Below are positions 26,213-33,952 of a stretch of DNA of 64,000 bases, one piece after another. Below the pieces are notes generated by a model that had not been told where the DNA came from, made no database searches, and saw only the letters and a list, made by a program, of their open reading frames with translations. Made by a program: the position numbers and the translations under genes. Position 1 is the first letter of the stretch. Each line of letters starts with the position of its first letter. This DNA comes from Klebsiella pneumoniae (GTDB lineage: Bacteria; Pseudomonadota; Gammaproteobacteria; Pseudomonadales; UBA5518): positions 1 through 64,000 of the forward strand of contig CAMAXE010000023.1 in the NCBI GenBank assembly GCA_945862145.1, in the 5' to 3' direction.

Positions 26213-27735
26213 GCCGCTACCTCCTCTCGCGCTGCGTGGATGCCAGCCTGCCGGCCGAAAAAGCTGCAATCCCCGATCGACACGCCGCTGGCAATGTAAG
26301 GCGCGCTCGGCATTCCCGCGCTGGTGCGCCCGGCGGCATAGAGCCCGGGGATCACCTCCCCCGACACATCCAGGACCTGCCCGTGCACGGTGGTTTCGAG
26401 CCCGCCGAAGGTGTGCGCGGGACAGAAGGCGGAGCGCACGGAAAGGTCGTAGAGACGGAACGGCGGCTTGGCGAGCGGCGTAACCCACTTGGGGTGCTTG
26501 TGCCAGAGCGGATCCACCGAGCGCTCGGCGTGCCGGTTGTAGAAATCCACGGTCTGTTGCAGCGCACCCTCAGCAAAACCGCCCGCCTGCTCGAGCCCCG
26601 CAATCGACGCGGCCTCGGCGAGCAGCGGCATACGGAAGTCACCCTCGTCGTAGCTGGAATCCGCGTCCGTCACCAGATAGGCCACGCCGTGCTGGTTGTA
26701 GGCTGTCTCGTGGCCGGCGTAGGCGTAGTAGGAATCTTCCGGCAGGAAGCGCTGCGCGGTGCGGTTTACCACGATGCCGTGGATGGTTCGCTCGGGCGGA
26801 TACAGCGGCAGGATCGCAAAGCCCTGGTTCATGCGGATGGCGGCGGCTCCTACGCCCATGCCCATGCGGATGCCGATGCCCATATCGCCCGCGCCGGCCC
26901 AGGGAACCGAGCACTCGTAGAGTTCAGGCGCGTAACGCTTGAGCATTTCGCGGTTCTGTATGAAACCACCACAGGCGAGCACCACGCCGCGGCGCGCACG
27001 CACGGCGATGGTCTGGTCACCCTGCTGGACCAGGACACCCACGATACGCCCGTCGTCCTCGCGCACCAGGCGCTCGGCAGAGGCGCCCAGCAGTGTCTTC
27101 ACACCAGCACTCTCGGCTGCCGGCAGCAGGGCCTCCATCAATGTGCGCCCGCCGGTGTGGCCTGCCGTGGTGGGCACGTGGCCACGCGGGGCAGGACGGG
27201 CGATATCACGCCAGGGCGCGGCCAGTTCGCAGCCGGAAAAATACAGCGACGAGCCGTCAAGCGGCAGCTCCTTCGACTCGCTGAATTTCTGCACGTACTT
27301 CACGCCGTGCGCCACCAGCCAGTCGAAGTGCTCCAGGCTGTGCTCGCAGTAGAGTTCGATCTTGTCGCGCGCAGGATGCAGGCCTCCGGCGGCCAGCATG
27401 AAATCCCGCATCGCCTCGATGGAGTCCTCGAAACCCAGCGCTTTCTGCAGCGGCGTGCCGCCACCCAGATAACACACACCACCGGACATCGCAGACGAGC
27501 CGCCGGTCTTGGCCAGGCGCTCGAGCAACAGCACCTCGGCGCCTGCGGCGCGCGCCTCGATGGCCGCACACACCCCGGCTGCACCGGAGCCGGCCACCAC
27601 GACATCCGCGGTGTAGTCCCAGTGGGGCAGTGCACGGCGGTCGACCGCATCACGCAGCCCGCAGCCGGTAGCGGCAAGCCCTGCCACCGCGAGTCCTGAC
27701 ATAAAGCGGCGCCGGCCAGTGTTACGGGTGCTCAT
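26209..27735 (-). CDS. Tat-exported FAD-dependent dehydrogenase (ketosteroid dehydrogenase/fumarate-reductase flavoprotein fold)
   Basis: A 508-residue FAD_binding_2 family protein. It opens with a twin-arginine signal (TGRRRFMSGLAVAG, residues 6-19) followed by ATGCG, then the FAD Rossmann motif VVVAGSGAAGVCAAIEA and LLLERLAKTGGSSAMSGG. The C-terminal FAD region GLYAAGRTSAGMPSAPYIAS is also present. The fold is that of 3-ketosteroid delta-1-dehydrogenases and fumarate/urocanate reductases, but the Tat signal and the coupled downstream cytochrome c gene point to a periplasmic dehydrogenase donating electrons to a cytochrome. It is followed by the cytochrome (4-base overlap) and preceded by an Old Yellow Enzyme gene 39 bases away. 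Substrate unknown. Confidence 0.88.
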   Translation of the reverse strand: MSTRNTGRRRFMSGLAVAGLAATGCGLRDAVDRRALPHWDYTADVVVAGSGAAGVCAAIEARAAGAEVLLLERLAKTGGSSAMSGGVCYLGGGTPLQKALGFEDSIEAMRDFMLAAGGLHPARDKIELYCEHSLEHFDWLVAHGVKYVQKFSESKELPLDGSSLYFSGCELAAPWRDIARPAPRGHVPTTAGHTGGRTLMEALLPAAESAGVKTLLGASAERLVREDDGRIVGVLVQQGDQTIAVRARRGVVLACGGFIQNREMLKRYAPELYECSVPWAGAGDMGIGIRMGMGVGAAAIRMNQGFAILPLYPPERTIHGIVVNRTAQRFLPEDSYYAYAGHETAYNQHGVAYLVTDADSSYDEGDFRMPLLAEAASIAGLEQAGGFAEGALQQTVDFYNRHAERSVDPLWHKHPKWVTPLAKPPFRLYDLSVRSAFCPAHTFGGLETTVHGQVLDVSGEVIPGLYAAGRTSAGMPSAPYIASGVSIGDCSFFGRQAGIHAAREEVAA

Positions 27736-27774
27736 CGTTCACTCCTCTGGAGCCGTGGAGACCGGCAGCACGGA

Positions 27775-28860
27775 TCACCCGCAGGCCGCGGCTGCACGAG
27801 GCGCGGGCGGATAGTCCGTGTAACCCTGTGGGCCGGGGCTGTAGAGCGTCTTGACGTCAAAGCCGGCGAGCGGGATTCCCTCGCGCAGGCGACGCACCAC
27901 GTCCGGGTTGCCGATGAACGCCCGCCCGAAGGACAGTGCATCTGCTTCGCCGGAGGCAAGGGCCTTGTCGCCCGACTTGCCGTTGTTGTTATCGTTCACC
28001 AGCAGCGGCCTGCCGAAGTGCCGGGCCGCGAGATCCACCACGTCCAGATCAGGGACCGGGAAACGGATCACGTGGAGGTAGGCAAGCCCCAGCGGACGCA
28101 CCGCATCGAGCAGCGCGGCAAAGGTTTCGCGCGGATTATCGTCGTACAGATCATTGAAGGGATTGCCGGGGCAGATGCGCATGCCCAGACGATCGAAACC
28201 CGCTACCTCGCCCATCGCCGCCAGCACCTCGAGCGGGAAACGGATGCGATTCTGCAAGCTGCCACCGTAGGCATCCTCGCGCTGGTTGGTGCCGGTCGAG
28301 AGAAACTGCACCGGGAGGTAGCCGCTGGTGCAGTGCAACTCCACCCCGTCGAAGCCGGCCTCCATCGCGCAGCGCGTGGCGTGGCGATACTCCTCGATGA
28401 CCGCCGGTATCTCGTCCGTGCGCAGCGCCCGTGGCAGATCGAAGTCGACCATGCCGGCGGCATCGGAATACATCTGGCCCTTGGCGCGTATGGCCGAGGG
28501 CGCGACGGTCTCGGTGCCGGGCTCTTTGTTGTGATGGCTGCCGATACGCCCGCAATGCATGATCTGGGCGACGATCCTGCCGCCCTCTGCGTGCACCGCC
28601 GAGGTCACAGCCCGCCAGCCGGCCACTTGCGCGGCCGAGTAGAGGCCGGGCGAGCGGCAGTAGCCCTTGCCGTTCGCGCTGGGCTGCACACCCTCGGTGA
28701 TGATGAGTCCGGCGCTGGCGCGCTGGCGGTAGTAGTCGACGTTCATGGCGGTGGGCGCATCGCCGCCACCGGCGCGGCTGCGCGTCATCGGCGCCATCAC
28801 AATACGGTTGGCAAGCTCGAGAGCGCCGAGACGCACGGGATCGAAAAGGCTGGCGCTCAT
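27775..28860 (-). CDS. Old Yellow Enzyme-family NADH:flavin oxidoreductase (alkene reductase)
   Basis: A 361-residue FMN TIM-barrel enzyme with the family start LFDPVRLGALELANRIVMAPMTRSRA, the HCGRIGSHHN segment, and GFDGVELHCTSGYLPVQFLS followed by TNQREDAYGGSLQNRIRF, which is the OYE substrate/FMN-site block. Such enzymes reduce activated C=C bonds of enones, nitro compounds or cyclic ketones. In the canonical motif the residues are 'HGAHGYL'; here it is HCTSGYL, so the flavin surroundings differ slightly. It lies in a same-strand run with the Tat flavoprotein (39 bases downstream) and a SnoaL-like gene (48 bases upstream), so probably one operon for a cyclic or unsaturated ketone. Confidence 0.9.
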   Translation of the reverse strand: MSASLFDPVRLGALELANRIVMAPMTRSRAGGGDAPTAMNVDYYRQRASAGLIITEGVQPSANGKGYCRSPGLYSAAQVAGWRAVTSAVHAEGGRIVAQIMHCGRIGSHHNKEPGTETVAPSAIRAKGQMYSDAAGMVDFDLPRALRTDEIPAVIEEYRHATRCAMEAGFDGVELHCTSGYLPVQFLSTGTNQREDAYGGSLQNRIRFPLEVLAAMGEVAGFDRLGMRICPGNPFNDLYDDNPRETFAALLDAVRPLGLAYLHVIRFPVPDLDVVDLAARHFGRPLLVNDNNNGKSGDKALASGEADALSFGRAFIGNPDVVRRLREGIPLAGFDVKTLYSPGPQGYTDYPPAPRAAAACG

Positions 28861-28908
28861 CGCGGGTTTGCTCCTGGCGAAACGTGAAAGGAAAAGAATG
28901 CGGCGGAA

Positions 28909-29538
28909 TCAGCGCACGCGCAGGCGCGGCTCTGGCGCGTCCGCACGCATGCGCTTCAGGAACTCACCCACCGGTGCGGGCGCGGCGACTTCCGGCTCCT
29001 CGGCCGACGGCGGGTTGGCCCAGAAGGACTGCCACGAAGGAAACAGCGCATGGAAGGCGCCGTCGTAGCGCTCGCGGCCCGGCCAGCGCATTTTCTTGTC
29101 GCCGATGGGTGGCTTGTTCAGGTCGGTGGCGTACCAGTAGCAGGGCAGCCGGCGCCGGAAGTACCAGCGCCCGTCGATGCGCTGGTAGTTGTCCCAGTAG
29201 AGCATCTGCATGATCACCCACTCGGGACCGGTCTCGTGCTCGTTCTTGGAATAGACCACGCCGTGCGCGTTGTCGGCGTCGTCGAACTCGATGATGTGAT
29301 TGCCGATGTGGTGCGAAGTGCCGGTGAACTGCAGCCGCAGGGTGTCGTCCAGCCAGCGCTTGAGATGCGCGCGGCCGGTTTTTTCGCGGCTCACGCGGAT
29401 GTCGGGCGCGAAGAGGTTCACATGGGCGTCGAGGTCGCGCATGTCGAGGGTCAACGCATAGCGCGCCGCGAGCTGGCGGATCGCCTCGGTGGACTCGAGC
29501 CGGTCGATGCGTGCGAGGAGATCGGTGTCGTTCGTCAT
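28909..29538 (-). CDS. SnoaL-like (NTF2-superfamily) protein
   Basis: A 209-residue protein of the SnoaL-like PF13577-type family: helix LLARIDRLESTEAIRQLAAR, then YALTLDMRDLDAHVNLFAPD and the beta-sheet strands HIGNHIIEFDDADNAHGVVY and WYFRRRLPCYWYATD. Members are found beside SDRs and flavoenzymes in steroid, terpenoid and aromatic degradation clusters, where some act as dehydratases or isomerases and others have no known activity. The Pro/Glu-rich C-terminus (NPPSAEEPEVAAPAP) is an extension of the domain. It sits 40 bases after the SDR gene and 48 bases before the OYE gene on the same strand. Confidence 0.82.
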   Translation of the reverse strand: MTNDTDLLARIDRLESTEAIRQLAARYALTLDMRDLDAHVNLFAPDIRVSREKTGRAHLKRWLDDTLRLQFTGTSHHIGNHIIEFDDADNAHGVVYSKNEHETGPEWVIMQMLYWDNYQRIDGRWYFRRRLPCYWYATDLNKPPIGDKKMRWPGRERYDGAFHALFPSWQSFWANPPSAEEPEVAAPAPVGEFLKRMRADAPEPRLRVR

Positions 29539-29578
29539 GGATATGCCTGCGGAGGATGCGTTGACGATGCCGCGCCGC

Positions 29579-30406
29579 TCAGATCATGTGCATGCCGCCG
29601 TTGGCGGCGAGTGTCTGGCCGGTGAAAAACGAGGCCTCGTCACTCGCCAGGAACAGCGCGGTGGCGGCCACCTCATCGGGCTCGCCGATGCGCCCCAGCG
29701 GGATCGACTGGATCATCGCCTTCGCATAGTCCGGGCTGATACCGGCCATCATGCGGGTGTTGGTGGGGCCCGGGCAGATGGCGTTCACGCGGATGCCGCG
29801 GCCACCGAGTTCCCGCGCGAGGCATTTGGTGAAGCCGAGCACCGCCGCCTTGGACGCGCAGTAGTGCACGGCGCCCGTACCGTTCAGGCCCGAGGTGCTG
29901 GAGATGTTGACGATGGAGCCCTTGGCGCCTGAGCGGATCATCAGGCGAGCGGCCTCGCGACAGTTGTAGAACAGGCCGTTCAGGTTGATGTCGATCACGC
30001 GCTGCCAGCCGTCGTCCTGCATGTCGATGATGTGGTCGAGGTGCACGGTGGGGGTTTCGCCCCGGGCGAGTTGCTCGTTCATCAGGCCCATGCGCTCGTA
30101 GAACTTGTCGTAGCCGTCGTTGGGCGCGGAACCGATTCCCGCGTTGTTCACCAGCACGTCGAGACGGCCGTAGCGCGCCTCGACCGCCGCATACACCGCT
30201 GCCACCTGCCGGCTGTCGGAAACGTCTGCCACCGCGCTCATGCAGTCGCCACGCGCATTGATGAGCGCGAGCGTGTCATCGGCGTCCGTGGCGGTGACAT
30301 CCATCGCGACCACCGCGGCGCCTTCCCGCGCGAACATCTCGGCCATGCTGCGGCCCATGCCCAGACCCGCACCCGTTACCAGCGCTACCTTGCCCTGCAG
30401 GCGCAT
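29579..30406 (-). CDS. Short-chain dehydrogenase/reductase
   Basis: A 275-residue NAD(P)-dependent SDR. It has the Rossmann motif TGAGLGMG (10-17), the NNAG motif (VLVNNAGIGS), the catalytic Ser-Tyr-Lys set (NISSTSG and YCASK) and the PGPTNT segment. An insertion around residues 100-125 (DGYDKFYERMGLMNEQLARG, then TVHLDHIIDM) is longer than in classical family members. The ATG at 30406 is preceded by AAAGGAGA and begins the conserved MRLQGKVALVTG; a longer extension upstream was rejected. It belongs to the same-strand cluster with SnoaL-like, OYE and flavoprotein genes, consistent with oxidation of a hydroxyl group on a common substrate. Confidence 0.92.
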   Translation of the reverse strand: MRLQGKVALVTGAGLGMGRSMAEMFAREGAAVVAMDVTATDADDTLALINARGDCMSAVADVSDSRQVAAVYAAVEARYGRLDVLVNNAGIGSAPNDGYDKFYERMGLMNEQLARGETPTVHLDHIIDMQDDGWQRVIDINLNGLFYNCREAARLMIRSGAKGSIVNISSTSGLNGTGAVHYCASKAAVLGFTKCLARELGGRGIRVNAICPGPTNTRMMAGISPDYAKAMIQSIPLGRIGEPDEVAATALFLASDEASFFTGQTLAANGGMHMI

Positions 30407-30493
30407 GCAAATCTCCTTTCCTTTGGTCAGATTGCGGGGACTATAGCGCCGGCCACGGGCCGGCGACAGCACCGAACGGACTAGAAAACGGGG

Positions 30494-31624
30494 CTAGAGT
30501 TTGAGATTCCAGAACAGCGGCGCGGTGATGCCGTAATGCGCGAACGGGCCGATGAAGCAGTACTCGAACAGGCCCCAGCCGACATCCGTGCCGGTCTCGA
30601 ACCGGCAGGGCGCATCGACCAGACCGAAGAAGCGGGCGCGGTCGCGCTCATGATCGAGCGTGAGGCCCTCGACTACCAGCGGCCCCTTGTACATGCCGTG
30701 CTTCCAGTCCGCGTCGAGGCCATAGCCGGTGCCGATCATCACGTACATGGGCAGCATGGGCGTGCAACGCACCTCGAGCGGACCGCCCGGGGCCTCGGGA
30801 AAGGAAATCGTGGACGAGACCACGAACTCGCGCGCCTCGTCGAAAACATGCTCGTGCCGCGGCGTGCCCAGCCACTCCGGCTCGCGCTCCGGATCGGCCC
30901 AGACACGCACCGCCTCCTCGAGTTCGCGCTTGCCGCCGTCCAACTCGTTGCAGATGTAGAGAATCGAGTAATCATCAAACTGCATGGGGCAGTAGTTCCA
31001 CATGCCGCGCATGCTGTGGGTGCCCTGGTGGATACCAGCTGGCTCGTGCTCGCCCACCGGGCGGATGCCCCAGGAGCGGTCGCGGCTGCCCTTCCAGCGG
31101 TCGGGCGTGACGGCGATGCGCTCGCCGTCGATCTCGAGCCAGCCCGTCCAGCAGCCGGTCTGGGCGAAGCGCACCGAATCGAAGAACACCCGGCCCTTAC
31201 GGCGCACGTACTGGCGCGGCTCGAGGAAAGCGGGAATAGCGCCTTCCCAGGTGACATCCATGGCGATGCCCCACTCGTTGGGCTCGAGCACGAAGCGCAC
31301 CCGCTGCAGGCCCTCAAGCACCTCGACGCGGATAGGGCCCACGGCGGTGTCGGCGCGGTCTGCGAGCTCGCGCGATGCGCGCACCACGCGGTGGGTATCG
31401 CCCTTGCGCAGCGCCACGAAGGCATCCTGCACGGCGAGCGTGGGGTACTGGCCCAAGCCCATCACCATGAACAACTCGCCGCTTGAGTTGTGCATGTTGA
31501 AGTAATAACGATCGTAGAAATTACGGTCGGAGCTGCCGACGTTGCGGATGGTGTCCGCGATCTGGTGCAAGGGGTAGTCGTCCATCGGCGAGAGCGACTG
31601 CTCCGCCTGCCAGCGCGTCACCAT
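30494..31624 (-). CDS. Conserved protein of unknown function
   Basis: I do not recognise a named family for this 376-residue protein. It has no signal peptide or membrane segment. It is rich in aromatic residues and beta-strand-like sequence (DRYYFNMHNSSGELFMVMG, WTGWLEIDGERIAVTPDRW, SRDRSWGIRPVGEHEP). The 'GSRDRSWGIRP' and 'HG' segments recall lipocalin-like/AttH or DUF7064-type beta-barrels, so a double-lipocalin fold is a guess. Its start overlaps the Nudix gene stop by seven bases, and it is 87 bases upstream of the SDR gene, so it likely belongs to the redox operon. Such proteins often sit beside SDRs and acyl-CoA enzymes in degraders. Confidence 0.75.
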   Translation of the reverse strand: MVTRWQAEQSLSPMDDYPLHQIADTIRNVGSSDRNFYDRYYFNMHNSSGELFMVMGLGQYPTLAVQDAFVALRKGDTHRVVRASRELADRADTAVGPIRVEVLEGLQRVRFVLEPNEWGIAMDVTWEGAIPAFLEPRQYVRRKGRVFFDSVRFAQTGCWTGWLEIDGERIAVTPDRWKGSRDRSWGIRPVGEHEPAGIHQGTHSMRGMWNYCPMQFDDYSILYICNELDGGKRELEEAVRVWADPEREPEWLGTPRHEHVFDEAREFVVSSTISFPEAPGGPLEVRCTPMLPMYVMIGTGYGLDADWKHGMYKGPLVVEGLTLDHERDRARFFGLVDAPCRFETGTDVGWGLFEYCFIGPFAHYGITAPLFWNLKL

Positions 31625-32301
31625 GATATGACTCCGTCGTTGAGATATTGCCAGTTGCCGCGCGCCAGCACCATGCGGTGGTGACGCGCGTGTATGTCGG
31701 GATCCGATGATGCGTAACCCGAGTCACCCTCGTAGATCGACACGGTGGGCAGGCCCTCGCGGATCACGAAGTGCGGCTCGAATACAGGCACCGGGCGGCG
31801 TGCGGCGCGCGCGAGCGCTTCGGCCACGCTGCTGCAGGCCGCGAGCTCTGTCAGGGTAACGAAGGTAGGGGGAAGCATCTCGATCTCTTCGCGGCGCTGG
31901 CGCAGGAGGGCCTCGGCCGGTCGCACCCACAAGTGATCGTCGATCTCGCCGCCGTCCACCGTTACCGCATCCAGGACGGGCGCACGAGCGGCGAAGAACC
32001 AGGTCGCGTAACGCCTCGGCATAATGGGCGGCGTGGTCCAGTGGGAGTAATAGGCCAGCGCCTCGGAGGAGGCGATCAGGATCTGGGCTTCCTCGCGGGT
32101 CTCGCGCACGGCAGCAAGCCGCGCTGCCGCGAGCGCGTCACCGGTGCGTGCAATCTCTCCGGCATCGACTCCGCCGCCCGGAAACACCCACTGGCCAGCC
32201 GCAAATCCGAGCGCCGAGTTTCGTCGCAGCAACAGCACATGCACGCCGTCTGGCGCATCCCGGAGCAGGATCACCGTTGCGGCGGGGCGGATCTCGGCCA
32301 T
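31618..32301 (-). CDS. NUDIX hydrolase, NUDT19/NUDT7-like with extended box
   Basis: A 227-residue Nudix protein (RPAATVILLRDAPDGVHVLL; GQWVFPGGGVD; AAVRETREEAQILIA). The Nudix box is recognisable, but the gap between the glycine/Glu part and the REXXEE helix is lengthened by several residues (GEIARTGDALAAARL), as in NUDT19/NUDT7-like peroxisomal CoA diphosphatases and their bacterial relatives. Hydrolysis of acyl-CoA or CoA diphosphate is therefore plausible, which would fit the acyl-CoA context, but this is inference. The ATG at 32301 starts the conserved part; 24 further upstream codons seem non-coding. The stop overlaps the unknown gene downstream by seven bases. Confidence 0.85.
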   Translation of the reverse strand: MAEIRPAATVILLRDAPDGVHVLLLRRNSALGFAAGQWVFPGGGVDAGEIARTGDALAAARLAAVRETREEAQILIASSEALAYYSHWTTPPIMPRRYATWFFAARAPVLDAVTVDGGEIDDHLWVRPAEALLRQRREEIEMLPPTFVTLTELAACSSVAEALARAARRPVPVFEPHFVIREGLPTVSIYEGDSGYASSDPDIHARHHRMVLARGNWQYLNDGVISW

Positions 32302-32411
32302 CGAAACTCCCGGACTGCGCTTGGCGGCTTGCCGGCGAGAGTGCCAGCACTGCGTCGCATTGTAGCGGCGCACCGCCGGGCGCAGGGATTACCGTCCTTA
32401 AACCTCAAGCG

Positions 32412-33749
32412 TCAGACGTTCAGCAGCAGGTGCTCGCGCTCCCAGGAGCTGATGGTGCGGTTGAAGGCCTCGTACTCAGTGAGTTTCACCGAGCGGTAGG
32501 CGCGGATGAAGTTCTCGCCAAGGATCTCGACCACCGCGTCGTCCTGGTCGATGGTGCGCAGGGCCTCTTCGAGAGAGCGCGCCACCGTGATCTCTTCCTG
32601 GTAGGCGTTGCCCGGATAAGGGTCGGTGGGATCGAGCTTCTGCTTCATGCCGAGATAACCGGCCACCAGCGTGCCCGCGATCGCCAGATAGGGGTTGGCA
32701 TCGGCACCGGCGAAGCGGTTCTCCACCCGGCGGTTAATGTAATTGCTCTCGGGGACGCGGAACCCGACGGTGCGGTTGTCGTGGCCCCAGTGCAGGCTGA
32801 TGGGCGCCGCGATCTCGCGGGTGAAGCGCCGGTAGGCATTCACGTTGGGAGCGAACAGCGCGATCAGCAGGGGCACGTATTTCTGCAGCCCACCGATGTA
32901 GTGCAGGAACCGCTGCGTGTCCTGGCCATCGGGGTGGGAGAAAATGTTGGTGCCGTCATCGGCGCGCAACACGCTCTGATGGATATGCATCGCGCTGCCG
33001 GGCTCCGTGGCCATGGGGCGCGACATGAAAGTGGCATAAACGTTATGGCGCAGCGCCGTCTCACGCATGGTGCGTTTGAAGGTAAACACCTGGTCGGCCA
33101 GGTTGATGGCGTCGCCGTGCAGGAAGTTCACCTCGAGCTGCGCAGCGCCCGCCTCATGGATCAGCGTGTCCAGATCGAGCTTCTGCTGCTCGCAGAATCG
33201 ATACATGTCCTCGATGATCGGGTCGAACTCGTTGGCCGCGTCGATCGAGTAAGACTGCCGGGCGGACTCGGGCCGACCCGAGCGGCCGATCGGCGGCTCC
33301 AGCTCGTAGTCGGGATCGATGTTCTTCTTGACGAGGTAAAACTCCACCTCCGGCGCCACCACCGGCCTCAGGCCATCTTTCTCGTAGAGAGCCAGTACGC
33401 GCCGCAGCACGTTGCGCGTGGAGAGCGGGTGCAGATTGCCTTCCATGTCGTAGCAGTCGTGGATGATCTGCGCGGTGGGCTCATTCGCCCAGGGGACCAG
33501 GCGCATCGTGTTGGGGTCGGCGCGCAGGTTCATGTCGCGGTCCCGGGGATCGATCAACTCCCAGTAATCATCCGGGTAATCGCCGTTCACCGCCTGGGCG
33601 AGGATGCCCTCAGGCAGGCGCGGGTTGTCCTGCCTGATGAACTTGTCCGCGGGGATGAATTTCCCGCGCGCGTTACCCGTCATGTCGGGGACCAGCACCT
33701 CCACTTCGGAGATGCGGTTGTCGAGAAGCCACTTGTGGATAATATCCAT
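32412..33749 (-). CDS. Glutamine synthetase family, gamma-glutamylpolyamine synthetase-like
   Basis: A 445-residue GS-fold enzyme that ligates glutamate to an amine using ATP. Motifs include the metal/glutamate-site APEVEFYL, EVNFLHGDA, MHIHQS (ATP/metal-binding helix), NRTVGFRVPE, and ANPYLAIAGTLVAG. The N-terminus MDIIHKWLLDNRISEVEVLVPD matches the PuuA/GlnA4-like branch rather than GlnA of nitrogen assimilation, which is usually longer. It is divergent from an FAD-dependent amine oxidase similar to gamma-glutamylputrescine oxidase; together they look like the first two steps of a gamma-glutamyl polyamine route. The ATG at 33749 was chosen because family similarity begins there; the upstream in-frame extension is low-complexity. 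Confidence 0.88.
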   Translation of the reverse strand: MDIIHKWLLDNRISEVEVLVPDMTGNARGKFIPADKFIRQDNPRLPEGILAQAVNGDYPDDYWELIDPRDRDMNLRADPNTMRLVPWANEPTAQIIHDCYDMEGNLHPLSTRNVLRRVLALYEKDGLRPVVAPEVEFYLVKKNIDPDYELEPPIGRSGRPESARQSYSIDAANEFDPIIEDMYRFCEQQKLDLDTLIHEAGAAQLEVNFLHGDAINLADQVFTFKRTMRETALRHNVYATFMSRPMATEPGSAMHIHQSVLRADDGTNIFSHPDGQDTQRFLHYIGGLQKYVPLLIALFAPNVNAYRRFTREIAAPISLHWGHDNRTVGFRVPESNYINRRVENRFAGADANPYLAIAGTLVAGYLGMKQKLDPTDPYPGNAYQEEITVARSLEEALRTIDQDDAVVEILGENFIRAYRSVKLTEYEAFNRTISSWEREHLLLNV

Positions 33750-33863
33750 GGATGTCACTTGCTGTTGCCGGGAGAAGTCTCCGATATCGCCCCGCCGCGC
33801 GGGAATCCGGCCCGAAGGCAAACAGATCCACCGATTCAGACGTTGTTGCGCTAGGGCATAAAC

Positions 33864-33877
33864 CGAATTATTATTCG
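33864..33877. promoter_or_regulatory. A/T-rich imperfect palindrome in the divergent puuA/puuB-like promoter
   Basis: CGAATTATTATTCG is a 14-base inverted repeat (CGAAT/ATTCG arms) in an unusually A/T-rich stretch between the glutamine-synthetase-like and FAD oxidase genes. A second CGAATTAATG follows at about 33886. It is a plausible operator for the nearby TetR regulator, but this is inference. Confidence 0.4.
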
Positions 33878-33952
33878 ACTCTAATCGAATTAATGTTCAG
33901 TTTAGTGAGGCTCATCGCCGATTGCAAGCGAGCCCGCGATGGAGCGATTGCC

